From JARRQJ01 sp037381915 (GTDB lineage Bacteria > Pseudomonadota > Gammaproteobacteria > DRLM01), in NCBI GenBank assembly GCA_037381915.1, contig JARRQJ010000004.1:62001-126000 (forward strand): 64,000 nucleotides of DNA. The letters are read 5' to 3'. The position numbers and the translations under genes were made by a program. The notes beneath the pieces are model-generated. The model was not told the DNA's origin and did not search any database. It worked only from the letters and a program-made list of their open reading frames with translations. Shown one piece after another: positions 49,604-57,945 of this stretch (the stretch's first letter is position 1; every line of letters begins with the position of its first letter).

Positions 49604-50281
49604 TCAGGTGTTGCTAGATAAGCGGGCGCGCGGAACGGCGCATGCACAATGAAAGTGCGCGCGGCGTAGCAAACCGCTAATCAGCAGCGTCCAAAGACTC
49701 AATAGATCGAAGCTTCCACCACCCGATGAAGAAGGGTTTACGTTAGCCGTGCTCGGCGTTGTGGAATTGGTAGCCCCCGCCGCCACCCCGGGAACAGCCA
49801 CACCGCTGGGATCCACAATGACGCCGTAGGCCGTCAAGTCATCATCGCCCGGCCCGCCGTCGGTGACGCTGAAGGTGACGGTCTTGCCGTCAAAACTGGC
49901 CGGGTACGCGTACCAATGGGGCGTTGTATCATCGAAGCTTGGACCATACTTATACAGAGTTGCGCCGGCCGGTGCCGCGCTGGGCAGGGTCAGAGTAAAT
50001 TTGAGGGTAGCCCCGCCGACGCAACCGCTCGCAGTGAAATCCACTAAGCCATGGGGAAAATTAAACTGCGTTATGTCGGTCAACGCGCCGACCGCGGTGC
50101 TGGCATTGTCCGGCGCCGGCAGATAGGCGGATTTGCTGAAAGTGCATTCCTCGCCGCCCCCGCTGAGTTCCAGCTTGCTCACGCCGCTGCCCGTCGCGGT
50201 CGGCCCGCTGAAGGATACCACCGGTGGAACGGCCGGCGCGGAGACCGCCGGCGGCACCGCGGCCTGAGCATAGACCGTCAC
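49604..50281 (-). CDS. C-terminal half of a split surface protein: choice-of-anchor-U domain with GlyGly-CTERM-like tail
   Basis: The frame begins LPVTVYAQAA without a signal peptide or good ribosome site and overlaps the upstream half by 4 bp. This looks like a frameshifted continuation rather than a separate gene. The body contains the choice-of-anchor-U pattern (WYAYPASFDGKTVTFSVTDG, then GGPGDDDLTAYGVIVDPSG). A Ser/Thr/Gly linker leads to SSSGGGSFDLLSLWTLLIS GLLRRA: glycine run, hydrophobic helix, paired arginines. That resembles a GlyGly-CTERM (rhombosortase) signal. Unusually, about 17 further residues follow the arginines. No rhombosortase is in the window. Confidence 0.65.
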   Translation of the reverse strand: MTVYAQAAVPPAVSAPAVPPVVSFSGPTATGSGVSKLELSGGGEECTFSKSAYLPAPDNASTAVGALTDITQFNFPHGLVDFTASGCVGGATLKFTLTLPSAAPAGATLYKYGPSFDDTTPHWYAYPASFDGKTVTFSVTDGGPGDDDLTAYGVIVDPSGVAVPGVAAGATNSTTPSTANVNPSSSGGGSFDLLSLWTLLISGLLRRAHFHCACAVPRARLSSNT

Positions 50282-51228
50282 CGGCAGTTCAGGTAACTTC
50301 CCGACGCATGCAATCCGTCTCCACCGTAGTCAGCAGTAATGCGGTGCTCGCCGGGCGAAAGCGTGGACAAGATCAAGGAAGCCTGGGAAGTCACTTTGCC
50401 GGCACTATCCGTCACACTGGACAAATCCGCGCTCCCCAGAATGGTCACACCCTCACGAAACGTCACGGTACCGCTGGGATCTCCTGACTGGACCGACGCA
50501 AACACCGGAGGCGTGCCGAATCCGACATCAATAACCGACGCCCGTAACTCTATGTCCTGGTCCTCGGCAACCGTATCGGGGGCTGCAGCAAGCCCCATGT
50601 CAACTTGATCACAATAGAAACTGCATGGACCCGTCTCCGTTTGATTGGAATAACTGACAGCGGCGGAGGAAGCATATCCGCTAAAGCCCGAAGTGGTTCC
50701 AGTGGACCCGGTGGTAACTGCCTGGCCCAGCCATAGGGTTTGAATAGTTTCTCCACCCGCATCCGCAGTACCCTGAGTTACATCCACGTCCAGGATTGGC
50801 GAAACACCCGATGCAAATACGCTATCCCCGCTGTATACCGCGGAAAAGGCAAAGGTATACGGTCCCGCCAACTGTGGCGTCAGGGTGAGTTGCACCTGAG
50901 CTGCAGTGTTGCCGGCATCCGTAAGGATGTTGAAAACACCGAGTCGAATCGAGCCGTCATACAGCGTGAAGGTTCCGCTCGCCGTCGAGGCATTGAGTGA
51001 AATGGACAACAGAAAACTCTCACCGGACGCAACGGCATCGGCGGATGAGGTGATGGACACAGATGTAGGAACTGCCGCGTATGTCGGCACCGGCATGACT
51101 GAGCATACGGCGCCCATCACGGCAATCATAATGGCCCACGACTTCGACACGGACATCGCGCGAAGCACACCGTTCCAGGCCTCGGACAATGGCTTGCTTA
51201 TACGGCCCCTCTCCACCGCCCAACCCAT
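50278..51228 (-). CDS. N-terminal half of a split surface protein: signal peptide plus Ig-like repeat
   Basis: Contains a signal peptide (KSWAIMIAVMGAVCSVMPVPTYA) and then two beta-rich Ig-like repeats. The first is ASGTFTLYDGSIRLGVFNI with AGPYTFAFSAVYSGDSVFASG; the second is DPSGTVTFREGVTILGSADL with SPGEHRITADYGGDGLHASG. The second repeat ends abruptly in a stop at 50278. A one-base gain near 50288-50292 would join it to the choice-of-anchor-U frame. Starts at 51228 or 51156 are both possible; neither has a strong ribosome site. The intact product would be a secreted, surface-anchored adhesin-like protein. It is inserted between dapB and carA. Confidence 0.65.
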   Translation of the reverse strand: MGWAVERGRISKPLSEAWNGVLRAMSVSKSWAIMIAVMGAVCSVMPVPTYAAVPTSVSITSSADAVASGESFLLSISLNASTASGTFTLYDGSIRLGVFNILTDAGNTAAQVQLTLTPQLAGPYTFAFSAVYSGDSVFASGVSPILDVDVTQGTADAGGETIQTLWLGQAVTTGSTGTTSGFSGYASSAAVSYSNQTETGPCSFYCDQVDMGLAAAPDTVAEDQDIELRASVIDVGFGTPPVFASVQSGDPSGTVTFREGVTILGSADLSSVTDSAGKVTSQASLILSTLSPGEHRITADYGGDGLHASGSYLNCR

Positions 51229-51415
51229 CACTACCGCTCTAGCATTGCCGTTATTTATATTATGGCTAATGGGATAGTAGCACTTTTCGGGGGTGCAATG
51301 AGGTCGCCTAAAACCCAATGTATCCAAGCGGGCCACGTCACGGAGCCGCTACTCGCCCCGGGCACAACTTGATACCCCGACGCCGACTTACTGCCGGAAT
51401 CTGGCCGTGAAACGG

Positions 51416-51976
51416 TTAGAAAGTGTGTATCTCACGGCGCAACGACGCCTCCAGGCGTAGATACTGATAACGATCCTCACCGCGGGATTGGCCGTGGCAC
51501 AAGGTCGTGGCCAGATCGGTACGCTCTAAACTATCCCATAGCGCGTCAAGCAGCGGCCGCTGTTTGGGCCGGGCCACCTCCAGCGCCCGATCGAGTTCGC
51601 CCCGCGCGGCGTTGAGATCATTGACCGCCGACGTTAGCCTACGATTTACCACCTGCTCTATTTCGGCACTGACGATATAGTACTTGGCGTCGATCAGCGG
51701 GGAAGCCAGTTTGTAGTCGTGATCGACGCGTCCGTTGTTCCTATACTCCACGTCGCTGTATTCTATGTCCCGATCGCCCACGGCCCGGGCATGTTCCCAG
51801 TACGCGTCAGCGGTCTCAGAATAGATCGCATTCCCCACAGGTTCGGATAATGCATTCAAAACGCCTGGAGAAATCGGGGTGGCACGACAATCATTATGTT
51901 GTCGCTGTATGGCACTGGCTGGAGTGGAGATCGCAGCTAAGCCTGCAAGAGCAATCATGACAATGAAGCGTTTCAT
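51416..51976 (-). CDS. Secreted protein of unknown function
   Basis: A 186-residue protein with a clear signal peptide (KRFIVMIALAGLAAISTPASA). The mature part begins with a Cys near residue 30 and has a second Cys near TTLCHGQ, which could form a disulfide. The middle and end are mainly helical with many charged residues (VVNRRLTSAVNDLNAARGELDRALEVA). No family is recognised. It is oriented with dapB and carA and belongs to the insertion between them. Confidence 0.65.
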   Translation of the reverse strand: MKRFIVMIALAGLAAISTPASAIQRQHNDCRATPISPGVLNALSEPVGNAIYSETADAYWEHARAVGDRDIEYSDVEYRNNGRVDHDYKLASPLIDAKYYIVSAEIEQVVNRRLTSAVNDLNAARGELDRALEVARPKQRPLLDALWDSLERTDLATTLCHGQSRGEDRYQYLRLEASLRREIHTF

Positions 51977-52308
51977 GTCAAAGCCCTCCGTTCAAGAAAT
52001 TGAACATGGCGTACTTCTAAAGACCTTTTTTTGTCGCAAAGGTTCTTTGAAAAGTTTTGATCAGCAATACCAACGGCTAATGAGTACCAGAGAAATCATG
52101 GATAGGACGCTCGAATCGCCTGCAGCATTATCGAATTGAAATGCGGAACCATTCGCGAACCCGGGCAACTTCCTTCTGCCCAGCTAAAAGGAAGTTGCCC
52201 GCCTGCGGCGCTGCATGCCGCCCGCAATTCATTTGTTCCCGCAGGGGACACCATTTGTGCCAGTTCCGCTACTACAGCTTCAGACGAGGAGTGAAATACT
52301 GGAAAGGG
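51977..52308. other. Intergenic region between dapB and the secreted protein gene
   Basis: About 330 bases without a credible gene. It contains the 13-bp perfect inverted repeat at 52163-52200, then several short GC-rich dyads around 52200-52250 (for example GCGGC...GCCGC). It marks the junction where accessory genes replace the usual direct dapB-carA neighbourhood. Confidence 0.5.
52163..52200. repeat. 13-bp perfect inverted repeat
   Basis: GGGCAACTTCCTT at 52163-52175 and its exact complement at 52188-52200 enclose a 12-nt loop. No T-run follows on either strand, which argues against a simple intrinsic terminator. It may be an RNA stem at the dapB message end or a remnant of a small mobile repeat. 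Confidence 0.75.
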
Positions 52309-53106
52309 TTACAGCAAACCCAACACATCCTGCATATCGTAGAGACCGCCATCCTGTTTCATGATCCACGCGGCGGCCCGCATGGCACCGTTGGCGAAGG
52401 TCATGCGGCTAGATGCCTTGTGGGTGATCTCGACACGCTCGCCGATACCGGCGAACAATACGGTGTGATCGCCGACGATATCCCCGGCGCGCACCGTGGC
52501 GAAACCAATGGTCTTGCGATCGCGCTCGCCGGTGTGACCTTCACGGCCGTAAACGGCATCGGTTTTCAAATCCCGTCCCAAGGTGCTCGCCACCACCTCC
52601 CCCATGCGCAAGGCGGTTCCGGAAGGCGCGTCCACCTTATGGCGGTGATGGGCCTCGATGATCTCGATGTCCACCTCATCGCCCAATACCTTGGCGGCGG
52701 TCTCCAGCAGCTTGAAGCACAGATTCACGCCCACGCTCATATTGGGCGCCACGACCATGGCAATCTCGGCACTGGCATCGGTCAAGATGTCGCGCTGCGC
52801 GCCGGTGAAGCCGGTGGTACCGATTACCATCTTCTTGCGGGCGGCGCGACATGTCGCGAGATTGTTCAAGCTCACTTCCGGATGGGTAAAATCCACCAGT
52901 ACGTCGAATGCATCCGTCGCCAAGGTATCGCCGATCGCCACGCCCAGTTTACCGACCCCGGCAAGTTCACCCGCGTCGCTGCCGAGCGCAGCACTGCCCG
53001 GACGCTCCACTGCCACGCTCAAGCTGAGTCCCGGCGCGTTGTGGCACGCCTCCACCAGACTGCGGCCCATGCGCCCCGCGGCACCGCTGATTGCGACTCG
53101 TATCAA
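52309..53106 (-). CDS. dapB: 4-hydroxy-tetrahydrodipicolinate reductase
   Basis: Reduces hydroxy-tetrahydrodipicolinate with NAD(P)H in lysine and diaminopimelate synthesis. The N-terminal nucleotide loop ISGAAGRMGRSLVEA, the LVDFTHPEV motif, and the substrate site EAHHRHKVDAPSGTALRMGE are intact. The 265-residue length is usual. In many relatives dnaK-dnaJ-dapB-carA are neighbours; here neither dnaJ nor carA is adjacent. Confidence 0.96.
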   Translation of the reverse strand: MIRVAISGAAGRMGRSLVEACHNAPGLSLSVAVERPGSAALGSDAGELAGVGKLGVAIGDTLATDAFDVLVDFTHPEVSLNNLATCRAARKKMVIGTTGFTGAQRDILTDASAEIAMVVAPNMSVGVNLCFKLLETAAKVLGDEVDIEIIEAHHRHKVDAPSGTALRMGEVVASTLGRDLKTDAVYGREGHTGERDRKTIGFATVRAGDIVGDHTVLFAGIGERVEITHKASSRMTFANGAMRAAAWIMKQDGGLYDMQDVLGLL

Positions 53107-53300
53107 GCTAACCCCCTAATATTTTAAAGGAACAATCCCCACGGTAATGCAGGCCAAGCATACCAGTGCGCGGGCTTGGCTGTCATGCCCGCACCTGCTG
53201 ACATCGGCGCCATGAAAGAGAATTTTCCGCTAACCGCGGTTCGGCGGCACCGGAAGCGCCGCACGGAGAACCCGCCTCGACATGCCTTGCGCCAAGTCGA

Positions 53301-53645
53301 TCAATGCCGCCGCCCCATGGAGCGCGACTCGACCAAAGCGTCAAAGCGTTTGATCAGATTCAGCAAGGCAAGACAATCGGCATCCTGGTGCATGGACCAT
53401 TCCTCGGCGTAGTCATAGATACCGCAGCGGGTCGGATATGGACCGGATTGCCTGACGATGTCCCACATGCGCGGCAACAATATCCACTGCGCCCACTGGG
53501 GAAAGTCCAGGGTGTCGCAGCAAAACGGCTGGTCACTGAGCAAGTCGGCGGCGGGCGGCGGCGCGCTCTCCCACAGGGACAGACAGCGCAACTCCGCTTC
53601 GATGGCCAGCAGGGCCTCGCTGATTTCCCGATCATAGCTATCCAT
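53301..53645 (-). CDS. YqcC family protein
   Basis: A 114-residue soluble helical protein. It shows the YqcC/DUF446 pattern: an N-terminal helix IEAELRCLSLWES, then PFCCDTLDFPQWAQWILLPRM and IYDYAEEWS. Family function is unknown. It stands alone, upstream of dapB on the same strand with about 195 nt between. Confidence 0.75.
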   Translation of the reverse strand: MDSYDREISEALLAIEAELRCLSLWESAPPPAADLLSDQPFCCDTLDFPQWAQWILLPRMWDIVRQSGPYPTRCGIYDYAEEWSMHQDADCLALLNLIKRFDALVESRSMGRRH

Positions 53646-53881
53646 GCATGCATTATCGTGCCTGCCCGGACAATGTCACGCAAATTGTCGCGCGCGCCCC
53701 TGCGTCGCCCCGGCTTGGCGATGGGGACGCCGTTGGGTACTATGAACGGGCGCCTGGACATAACCATGCGCATGTTATGGAAAAACGGCACCGGCCCGAT
53801 GCTGCGACCATCGTGCAGTTACTGCGGCGCCTGGAATACTGCAAATAGACTATTGCCTATCAACATGAAAAGACGACTATC

Positions 53882-54442
53882 ATGCTCAAAACGCCGCCAC
53901 TCCACACACCGATCATCATCGACGTTGAGGCCTCCGGCTTCGGCCGCGGCAGTTACCCCATCGAGGTGGGGGTGGCGATGGAGGACGGTTCCACCCGTTG
54001 TTTTCTAATCCGGCCCGCCACCGATTGGACGCACTGGGACAGCTCCGCGGAAAGCATGCACGGCATTTCCCGGGAACTGCTGATCAAGCACGGCCAAGCG
54101 CCGCGAGAGGTGGCTGAGCAACTTAATGAATTGTTGCTGTACAAGTTGGTCTACAGCGATGCTTGGGGACACGACCAGTCGTGGCTGGCACTGCTCTTTG
54201 AGACGGCGGGCCTGCCGCGGCGGTTTAGGGTGGAATCCTTGCGTTGCCTGCTGGAAGAGGATCACCTGGATTACTGGCAGGCGGAGAAGGCAGCCGCACT
54301 GCACACTCTGGAGAATATACGGCATCGCGCCAGCAATGATGCCCTGGTATTGCAGCGCACCTTGTTGGGGACCTTGGCCCACAAACAGGCCGTCGCTATC
54401 CCCCCAACATACCAGGGGCTCAAAATAAATCGCTATCCCTAA
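53882..54442 (+). CDS. DnaQ-like 3'-5' exonuclease family protein
   Basis: A 186-residue protein with DEDD-type exonuclease motifs. IIIDVEASGFG carries the first DxE, SYPIEVGVAME follows, and HRASNDALVLQ near the C-terminus is the ExoIII motif (HxAxxD). AWGHDQSWLALLFETA may provide the middle Asp. Substrate is unknown; relatives trim RNA or single-stranded DNA. It is isolated on the plus strand. Confidence 0.75.
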   Translation: MLKTPPLHTPIIIDVEASGFGRGSYPIEVGVAMEDGSTRCFLIRPATDWTHWDSSAESMHGISRELLIKHGQAPREVAEQLNELLLYKLVYSDAWGHDQSWLALLFETAGLPRRFRVESLRCLLEEDHLDYWQAEKAAALHTLENIRHRASNDALVLQRTLLGTLAHKQAVAIPPTYQGLKINRYP

Positions 54443-54571
54443 CAGCGCCTCGCCCGCCTGAACTCCCCTCCGCGCGTCATGACCGCACTCGCGGACACGG
54501 CCACGCGCTGACGCCGGGAGCCTTAACGAAACAGGACACGGCCGCCACACCGTCCCAGCCTTGGCGGCGGA

Positions 54572-55459
54572 CTACACCGTCAGCTTCGCCACCCAGGCAT
54601 CGATGAACTCGCGCATTAGCCGCGGCTGCTCGGTCGGAATCCAATGCTTGGCGTCCAAGGTATGAATCTCCCCCGACGGTAAGGCCGATAGCAGGGCGGC
54701 GCTGACATCGGGATCGACAAAGGTCCGGCCGGTGGAGAGCAGGGCCAGAAACGGCGCGCGCATCTTGTCGAGCGGCAACGGGCGCGTCACCTCCAGCAAG
54801 TCCTGCAGATAATTGGCGCTGGGCATGATCTTGAGGTCGTGCCAAACCGATGCATAACGCCGTTCCAGCGCCGCCCCGCCGCCGGGCTGCTCGAGCCCGG
54901 CGCGGAAAACCTTGTCGAGTTCATAGAGATCCAGTGACGCCAGACGACGCCGATAGAGGCCCATACTGTTGAGGATACGGATCACGGCGATCATCGCCTT
55001 GACCGGCAGCGACATCCTACTCAAGCGGGCCAATTTCCCGATGAATGCCTGGCGCAGCATGGGCTCCACCAGCACGACGCCGGCGGTAAGCCGCGGGTGG
55101 CGCGCGGCGAACATCATCGCCACGTTCGCCCCCAGACAATGCCCGATCAAAACCGCCCGTGGACAATTCTCGCGATGCAGCAAGGCGGCGATATCGTCGC
55201 CCCAGATCTCCAAGCCGATCCGGCCGCGATACAAGGACCGCCCGTGACCGCGCAAATCGATACTTATGACATCGCGGTTCGCCGTCAAGGCCGTCGTTTG
55301 CGTAAATTCCGTCCAACGCGTCATGTTGCTCGCCGCGCCGTGAATCAAAAGCAGCGGCGACAAACCGGAAGCGACCTTTCCCGGCCGACGCAGGTAGATC
55401 ACATTGGAACCTTCCGGCGTGGTCAAGCGGCACATGCTTTCCATACGTCCATCCGTCAC
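54572..55459 (-). CDS. Alpha/beta hydrolase with a Cys in the nucleophile position
   Basis: An alpha/beta-hydrolase fold of about 295 residues. The oxyanion strand LLLIHGAASNMTRW, the DLRGHGRS motif and the C-terminal LDAKHWIPTEQP histidine are typical. The elbow reads LIGHCLGANVAMM, with Cys where Ser is usual (GxSxG), as in dienelactone-hydrolase types or inactive members. A GTG at 55459 with AAGGGA 6 nt upstream is preferred; an ATG at 55489 is also in frame. The substrate is unknown. Divergent from the O-methyltransferase gene. Confidence 0.75.
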   Translation of the reverse strand: MTDGRMESMCRLTTPEGSNVIYLRRPGKVASGLSPLLLIHGAASNMTRWTEFTQTTALTANRDVISIDLRGHGRSLYRGRIGLEIWGDDIAALLHRENCPRAVLIGHCLGANVAMMFAARHPRLTAGVVLVEPMLRQAFIGKLARLSRMSLPVKAMIAVIRILNSMGLYRRRLASLDLYELDKVFRAGLEQPGGGAALERRYASVWHDLKIMPSANYLQDLLEVTRPLPLDKMRAPFLALLSTGRTFVDPDVSAALLSALPSGEIHTLDAKHWIPTEQPRLMREFIDAWVAKLTV

Positions 55460-55602
55460 TCGCGATCCCTTCCCACCATGATTCTCCATCGACCGGAAAA
55501 ATCGGTGCTATCGCTGTTGAATGTCCCTGCCACATGGGGCAGTCTATCGGGTCCGGGCCATCCTGCGAAATCCCCCTGCCCGGCCAGCCTGAGGAGAGTG
55601 CC

Positions 55603-56238
55603 GTGGAATCGTTCATTGCGAAGGAAATCGAGGACTACGCCTACCAACACACCCGCTCGGAACCCGAGCTGCTACTCAAGCTCATCGCCACCACCCAAGA
55701 GCTGACCGACTATCCACAGATGCTGACCGGACGCATGGAGGGACGATTGCTCAAATTGCTGGTGCAGATCACCCGGCCCCACCTGGTGGTGGAAATCGGC
55801 ATGTTCACCGGCTATTCCGCCTTATGCATGGCGGAGGGCCTGCCGGAAGGGGGCAGGCTCATCACCTGCGACATCGATCCCGAGGCTCGCGCCATCGCCC
55901 AGGCCGCGTTCGACGCCAGTCCCTACGGCGACAAGATCGAAATCAGGATGGGGCCGGCCTTGCAAACCATACGCCAGATCGATGAACGGATAGATTTTAC
56001 GTTCATCGATGCGGACAAAAAGGGTTATCCGGCCTATTACCAGGAAATCGTCGAGCGCACCCGGCCGGGCGGCGTGATCGTCATCGATAACATGTTCCTC
56101 TCAGGACGGGTACTGGACCCGCAAGACGAGGCGGCGCGGGCGGTGGCGGAGCTCAATCGCACCGTCACCCGGGACGAGCGCGTCGAGAATGTATTGCTGA
56201 GCGTTCGCGACGGCGTGCAGTTAATTCGAAAAAAATAG
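55603..56238 (+). CDS. Class I SAM-dependent O-methyltransferase (CCoAOMT-like)
   Basis: A 211-residue methyltransferase of the caffeoyl-CoA/catechol O-methyltransferase family. It has the N-terminal YAYQHTRSEPELL, the SAM motif VVEIGMFTGYSALCMAEGLP, the acidic ribose residue in CDIDPEA, and the metal site FIDADKKGYPAYY with VIDNMFLSG. The GTG at 55603 has GAGGAG 6 nt upstream and fits the family start; an ATG at 55534 is also in frame. The natural acceptor is unknown. Confidence 0.85.
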   Translation: MESFIAKEIEDYAYQHTRSEPELLLKLIATTQELTDYPQMLTGRMEGRLLKLLVQITRPHLVVEIGMFTGYSALCMAEGLPEGGRLITCDIDPEARAIAQAAFDASPYGDKIEIRMGPALQTIRQIDERIDFTFIDADKKGYPAYYQEIVERTRPGGVIVIDNMFLSGRVLDPQDEAARAVAELNRTVTRDERVENVLLSVRDGVQLIRKK

Positions 56239-56317
56239 ACGCTGGCGGTCCCTGTCGACCTGCGTCATGGATTTGCCTCGTCCCCGGGAAAATACCGTCA
56301 TGCCGCATCATTTGTAT

Positions 56318-56605
56318 TTATTTATGCGCGATGGGCTTGTCGGTGAACAGGTAGTCCTTCAATTCCTTGGAAAAGTTGGGGTCCTTGCGGCGGATCCACT
56401 CCAGCACCATGGAGGCGTGCTCCTTCTCCTCGTCGCGGTTGTGTTCGAGGATCGCTCGGAGCTCCGGATCTTTGCAGGCGTCGGCACGCTGGTTGTACCA
56501 ATCGACGGCCTCCAATTCTTCCATCAGGGACACGATCGCCCTATGCATGTCGAGCGTCTCCTGGGACAACTCTTCGATGGGTTCGTGATAACCGACACTT
56601 GCCAT
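56318..56605 (-). CDS. Encapsulated-ferritin-like protein (EncFtn family)
   Basis: A 95-residue two-helix protein. The ATG at 56605 follows AGGAG. It matches the EncFtn ferritin-like family closely in the iron site. The first helix has HRAIVSLMEELEAVDWYNQR (Glu and Trp/Tyr near the ferroxidase centre) and the second has HNRDEEKEHASMVLEW with Glu and His ligands. Known members are packed in encapsulin shells through a C-terminal Leu/Gly/Ser-type targeting peptide. Here the protein ends FTDKPIAHK with no such tail, and no encapsulin gene lies in the window. Iron oxidation or storage is the expected role. Confidence 0.82.
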   Translation of the reverse strand: MASVGYHEPIEELSQETLDMHRAIVSLMEELEAVDWYNQRADACKDPELRAILEHNRDEEKEHASMVLEWIRRKDPNFSKELKDYLFTDKPIAHK

Positions 56606-56931
56606 TGCTTTCTCCTTTGCTCCATCCGGATGACGGTCCGCACCTCGACGCACTCAGCGGCAAGCCCGAGCTTTCGCGTCCAGCCGCCCTCCCGCACGCC
56701 GCTTCATGTTGATTCTATAATCAAAACTGAAACAGCGCCACCGGGAGCACCCCGCCGTCAATGTCCGGAAAAGCGGGATTGTCACAGCCCCCTCTCCATG
56801 CCGGGAGAGAATGATCATTTCTTTCCGGGGGGCACAGGCACCGGCAGGCAAAATATACCACCGTACCGGGAAATAATGGGGCGGTCGCCTTCCGACTCAT
56901 CAGGCTTATAGGACTCCATCACCTTAGCGTC
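56606..56931. other. Intergenic region, possibly with the decayed end of the adhesin-E-like gene
   Basis: About 325 bases without an independent gene. On the minus strand, codons right after the TAG at 56932 stay open for about 40 codons and include VMESYKPDESEGDRP. In a shifted frame near 56860-56880 the text PLFPGTVVYFAC appears, which looks like the usual C-terminal pattern of surface-adhesin-E proteins. The rest, toward 56606, shows nothing clear. Confidence 0.4.
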
Positions 56932-57186
56932 CTAGTAGACGGCCACCCGCAATTGCGTCACTTTCTTGTGCTTGCAGTCGAATGCATTCAATCCGTTGAG
57001 GCTATTGCCAGAATGCCTTCCCTTAAGAAAATGCTGCTGCACCCACGCCCCGGTGCTCCCCTTCGACCGCTCGATACTGGCCTTGTCGACGGATACGATG
57101 TATTCACAGTGGCCGAATACCTGCTGCCGGTCGGCCGCGGCCGCGGCACAGGGGATAAGCGCCGCCAGCAACAGGCACCGCTTCAC
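56932..57186 (-). CDS. Small secreted protein resembling surface-adhesin E, probably truncated
   Basis: An 84-residue protein with a signal peptide (KRCLLLAALIPCAAAAA), starting at the GTG at 57186; an upstream TTG frame lacks a signal-like start. The mature part (YIVSVDKASIERSKGSTGAW, LNAFDCKHKKVTQLRVAVY) resembles the first two-thirds of adhesin-E-like proteins, with one of their two conserved cysteines. The stop TAG at 56932 comes before the expected final strand and Pro-Gly-Thr...Cys end. It may be a nonsense or sequence error. Function is unknown. Confidence 0.6.
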   Translation of the reverse strand: MKRCLLLAALIPCAAAAADRQQVFGHCEYIVSVDKASIERSKGSTGAWVQQHFLKGRHSGNSLNGLNAFDCKHKKVTQLRVAVY

Positions 57187-57339
57187 GATCCAATATCCAG
57201 TGGGCAATGCACGACGCCGAACCACCAATAACGGCAGTGGACCGTCAGACTGTATACACTAGAATGGTTCGCCGCCTGAATCGCGTCGTGCCCCCAGCAC
57301 GGATAAAAGACCCTGGTGTATGTATGATAGCGGCGGTAA

Positions 57340-57945
57340 TCAGGGCGCCGCCGGCGCGGGCTCCTCGCCGCGCACCGATGACAGGGACACATCCGTCAAG
57401 CCGCCGTTACCGACGCGATGGGCACTCCGCGCCTGCGAATCCACGTTGCGCGGCGGCAAGAGATTCTCGAGGCGGGCCGCGAGCTTCGGATCCTCGATCA
57501 GCCAGGTCACGTATTCGATCTCACCGCGCCCGTTGATCAGATAGATGGTGGGCGTGCCGAACACGCCGAATCGTTTCGCCACGGCGTCGTGCGGATCGTA
57601 CAATACGGGAAAGTCGAAGATGGCGGCGTGCGTCCGCACATACTGGCGGACCTTGGCCTCGTCATCGGCGAAAGCGATGGCGAGGACCTGTAATCCCCTC
57701 CCGCGGACATCCTCGAACAGCGCATGGAGTTTGGGCAGCTCCACTTGGCAGACCGGACACCACGACGCCCAGAACACCACCAGGGTCGGTCGGCCGACGA
57801 GGTAGCGGTCGGTATAGCGTTTCCCGTCCAATGCGGAGAGGTCGAAGCGGGGCGCCATCACCCCCGCGGCATGGAGCGCGGGTGCCGCCGACAGCAGGAT
57901 CGCGAGCGCCAGGACGCGCCTTAAGGAGATGCCGCATTTCGCCAT
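57340..57945 (-). CDS. TlpA-type periplasmic thioredoxin-like protein
   Basis: A 201-residue exported thiol-disulfide oxidoreductase. The ATG at 57945 begins a signal peptide (RRVLALAILLSAAPALHA). The thioredoxin domain has FWASWCPVCQVELPKL with the CPVC active site, and the cis-proline strand FGTPTIYLING. Its C-terminal ~35 residues (after RLENLLPPRN) are a polar extension. Relatives reduce cysteines in cytochrome or membrane-protein assembly. Divergent from the CPBP gene; partner unknown. Confidence 0.85.
   Translation of the reverse strand: MAKCGISLRRVLALAILLSAAPALHAAGVMAPRFDLSALDGKRYTDRYLVGRPTLVVFWASWCPVCQVELPKLHALFEDVRGRGLQVLAIAFADDEAKVRQYVRTHAAIFDFPVLYDPHDAVAKRFGVFGTPTIYLINGRGEIEYVTWLIEDPKLAARLENLLPPRNVDSQARSAHRVGNGGLTDVSLSSVRGEEPAPAAP

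Noticed and set aside
52160..52260. Integron attC site
   Set aside because: The inverted repeat is perfect and lacks the GTTRRRY/RYYYAAC core sites, and there are no cassette-like genes or integrase.
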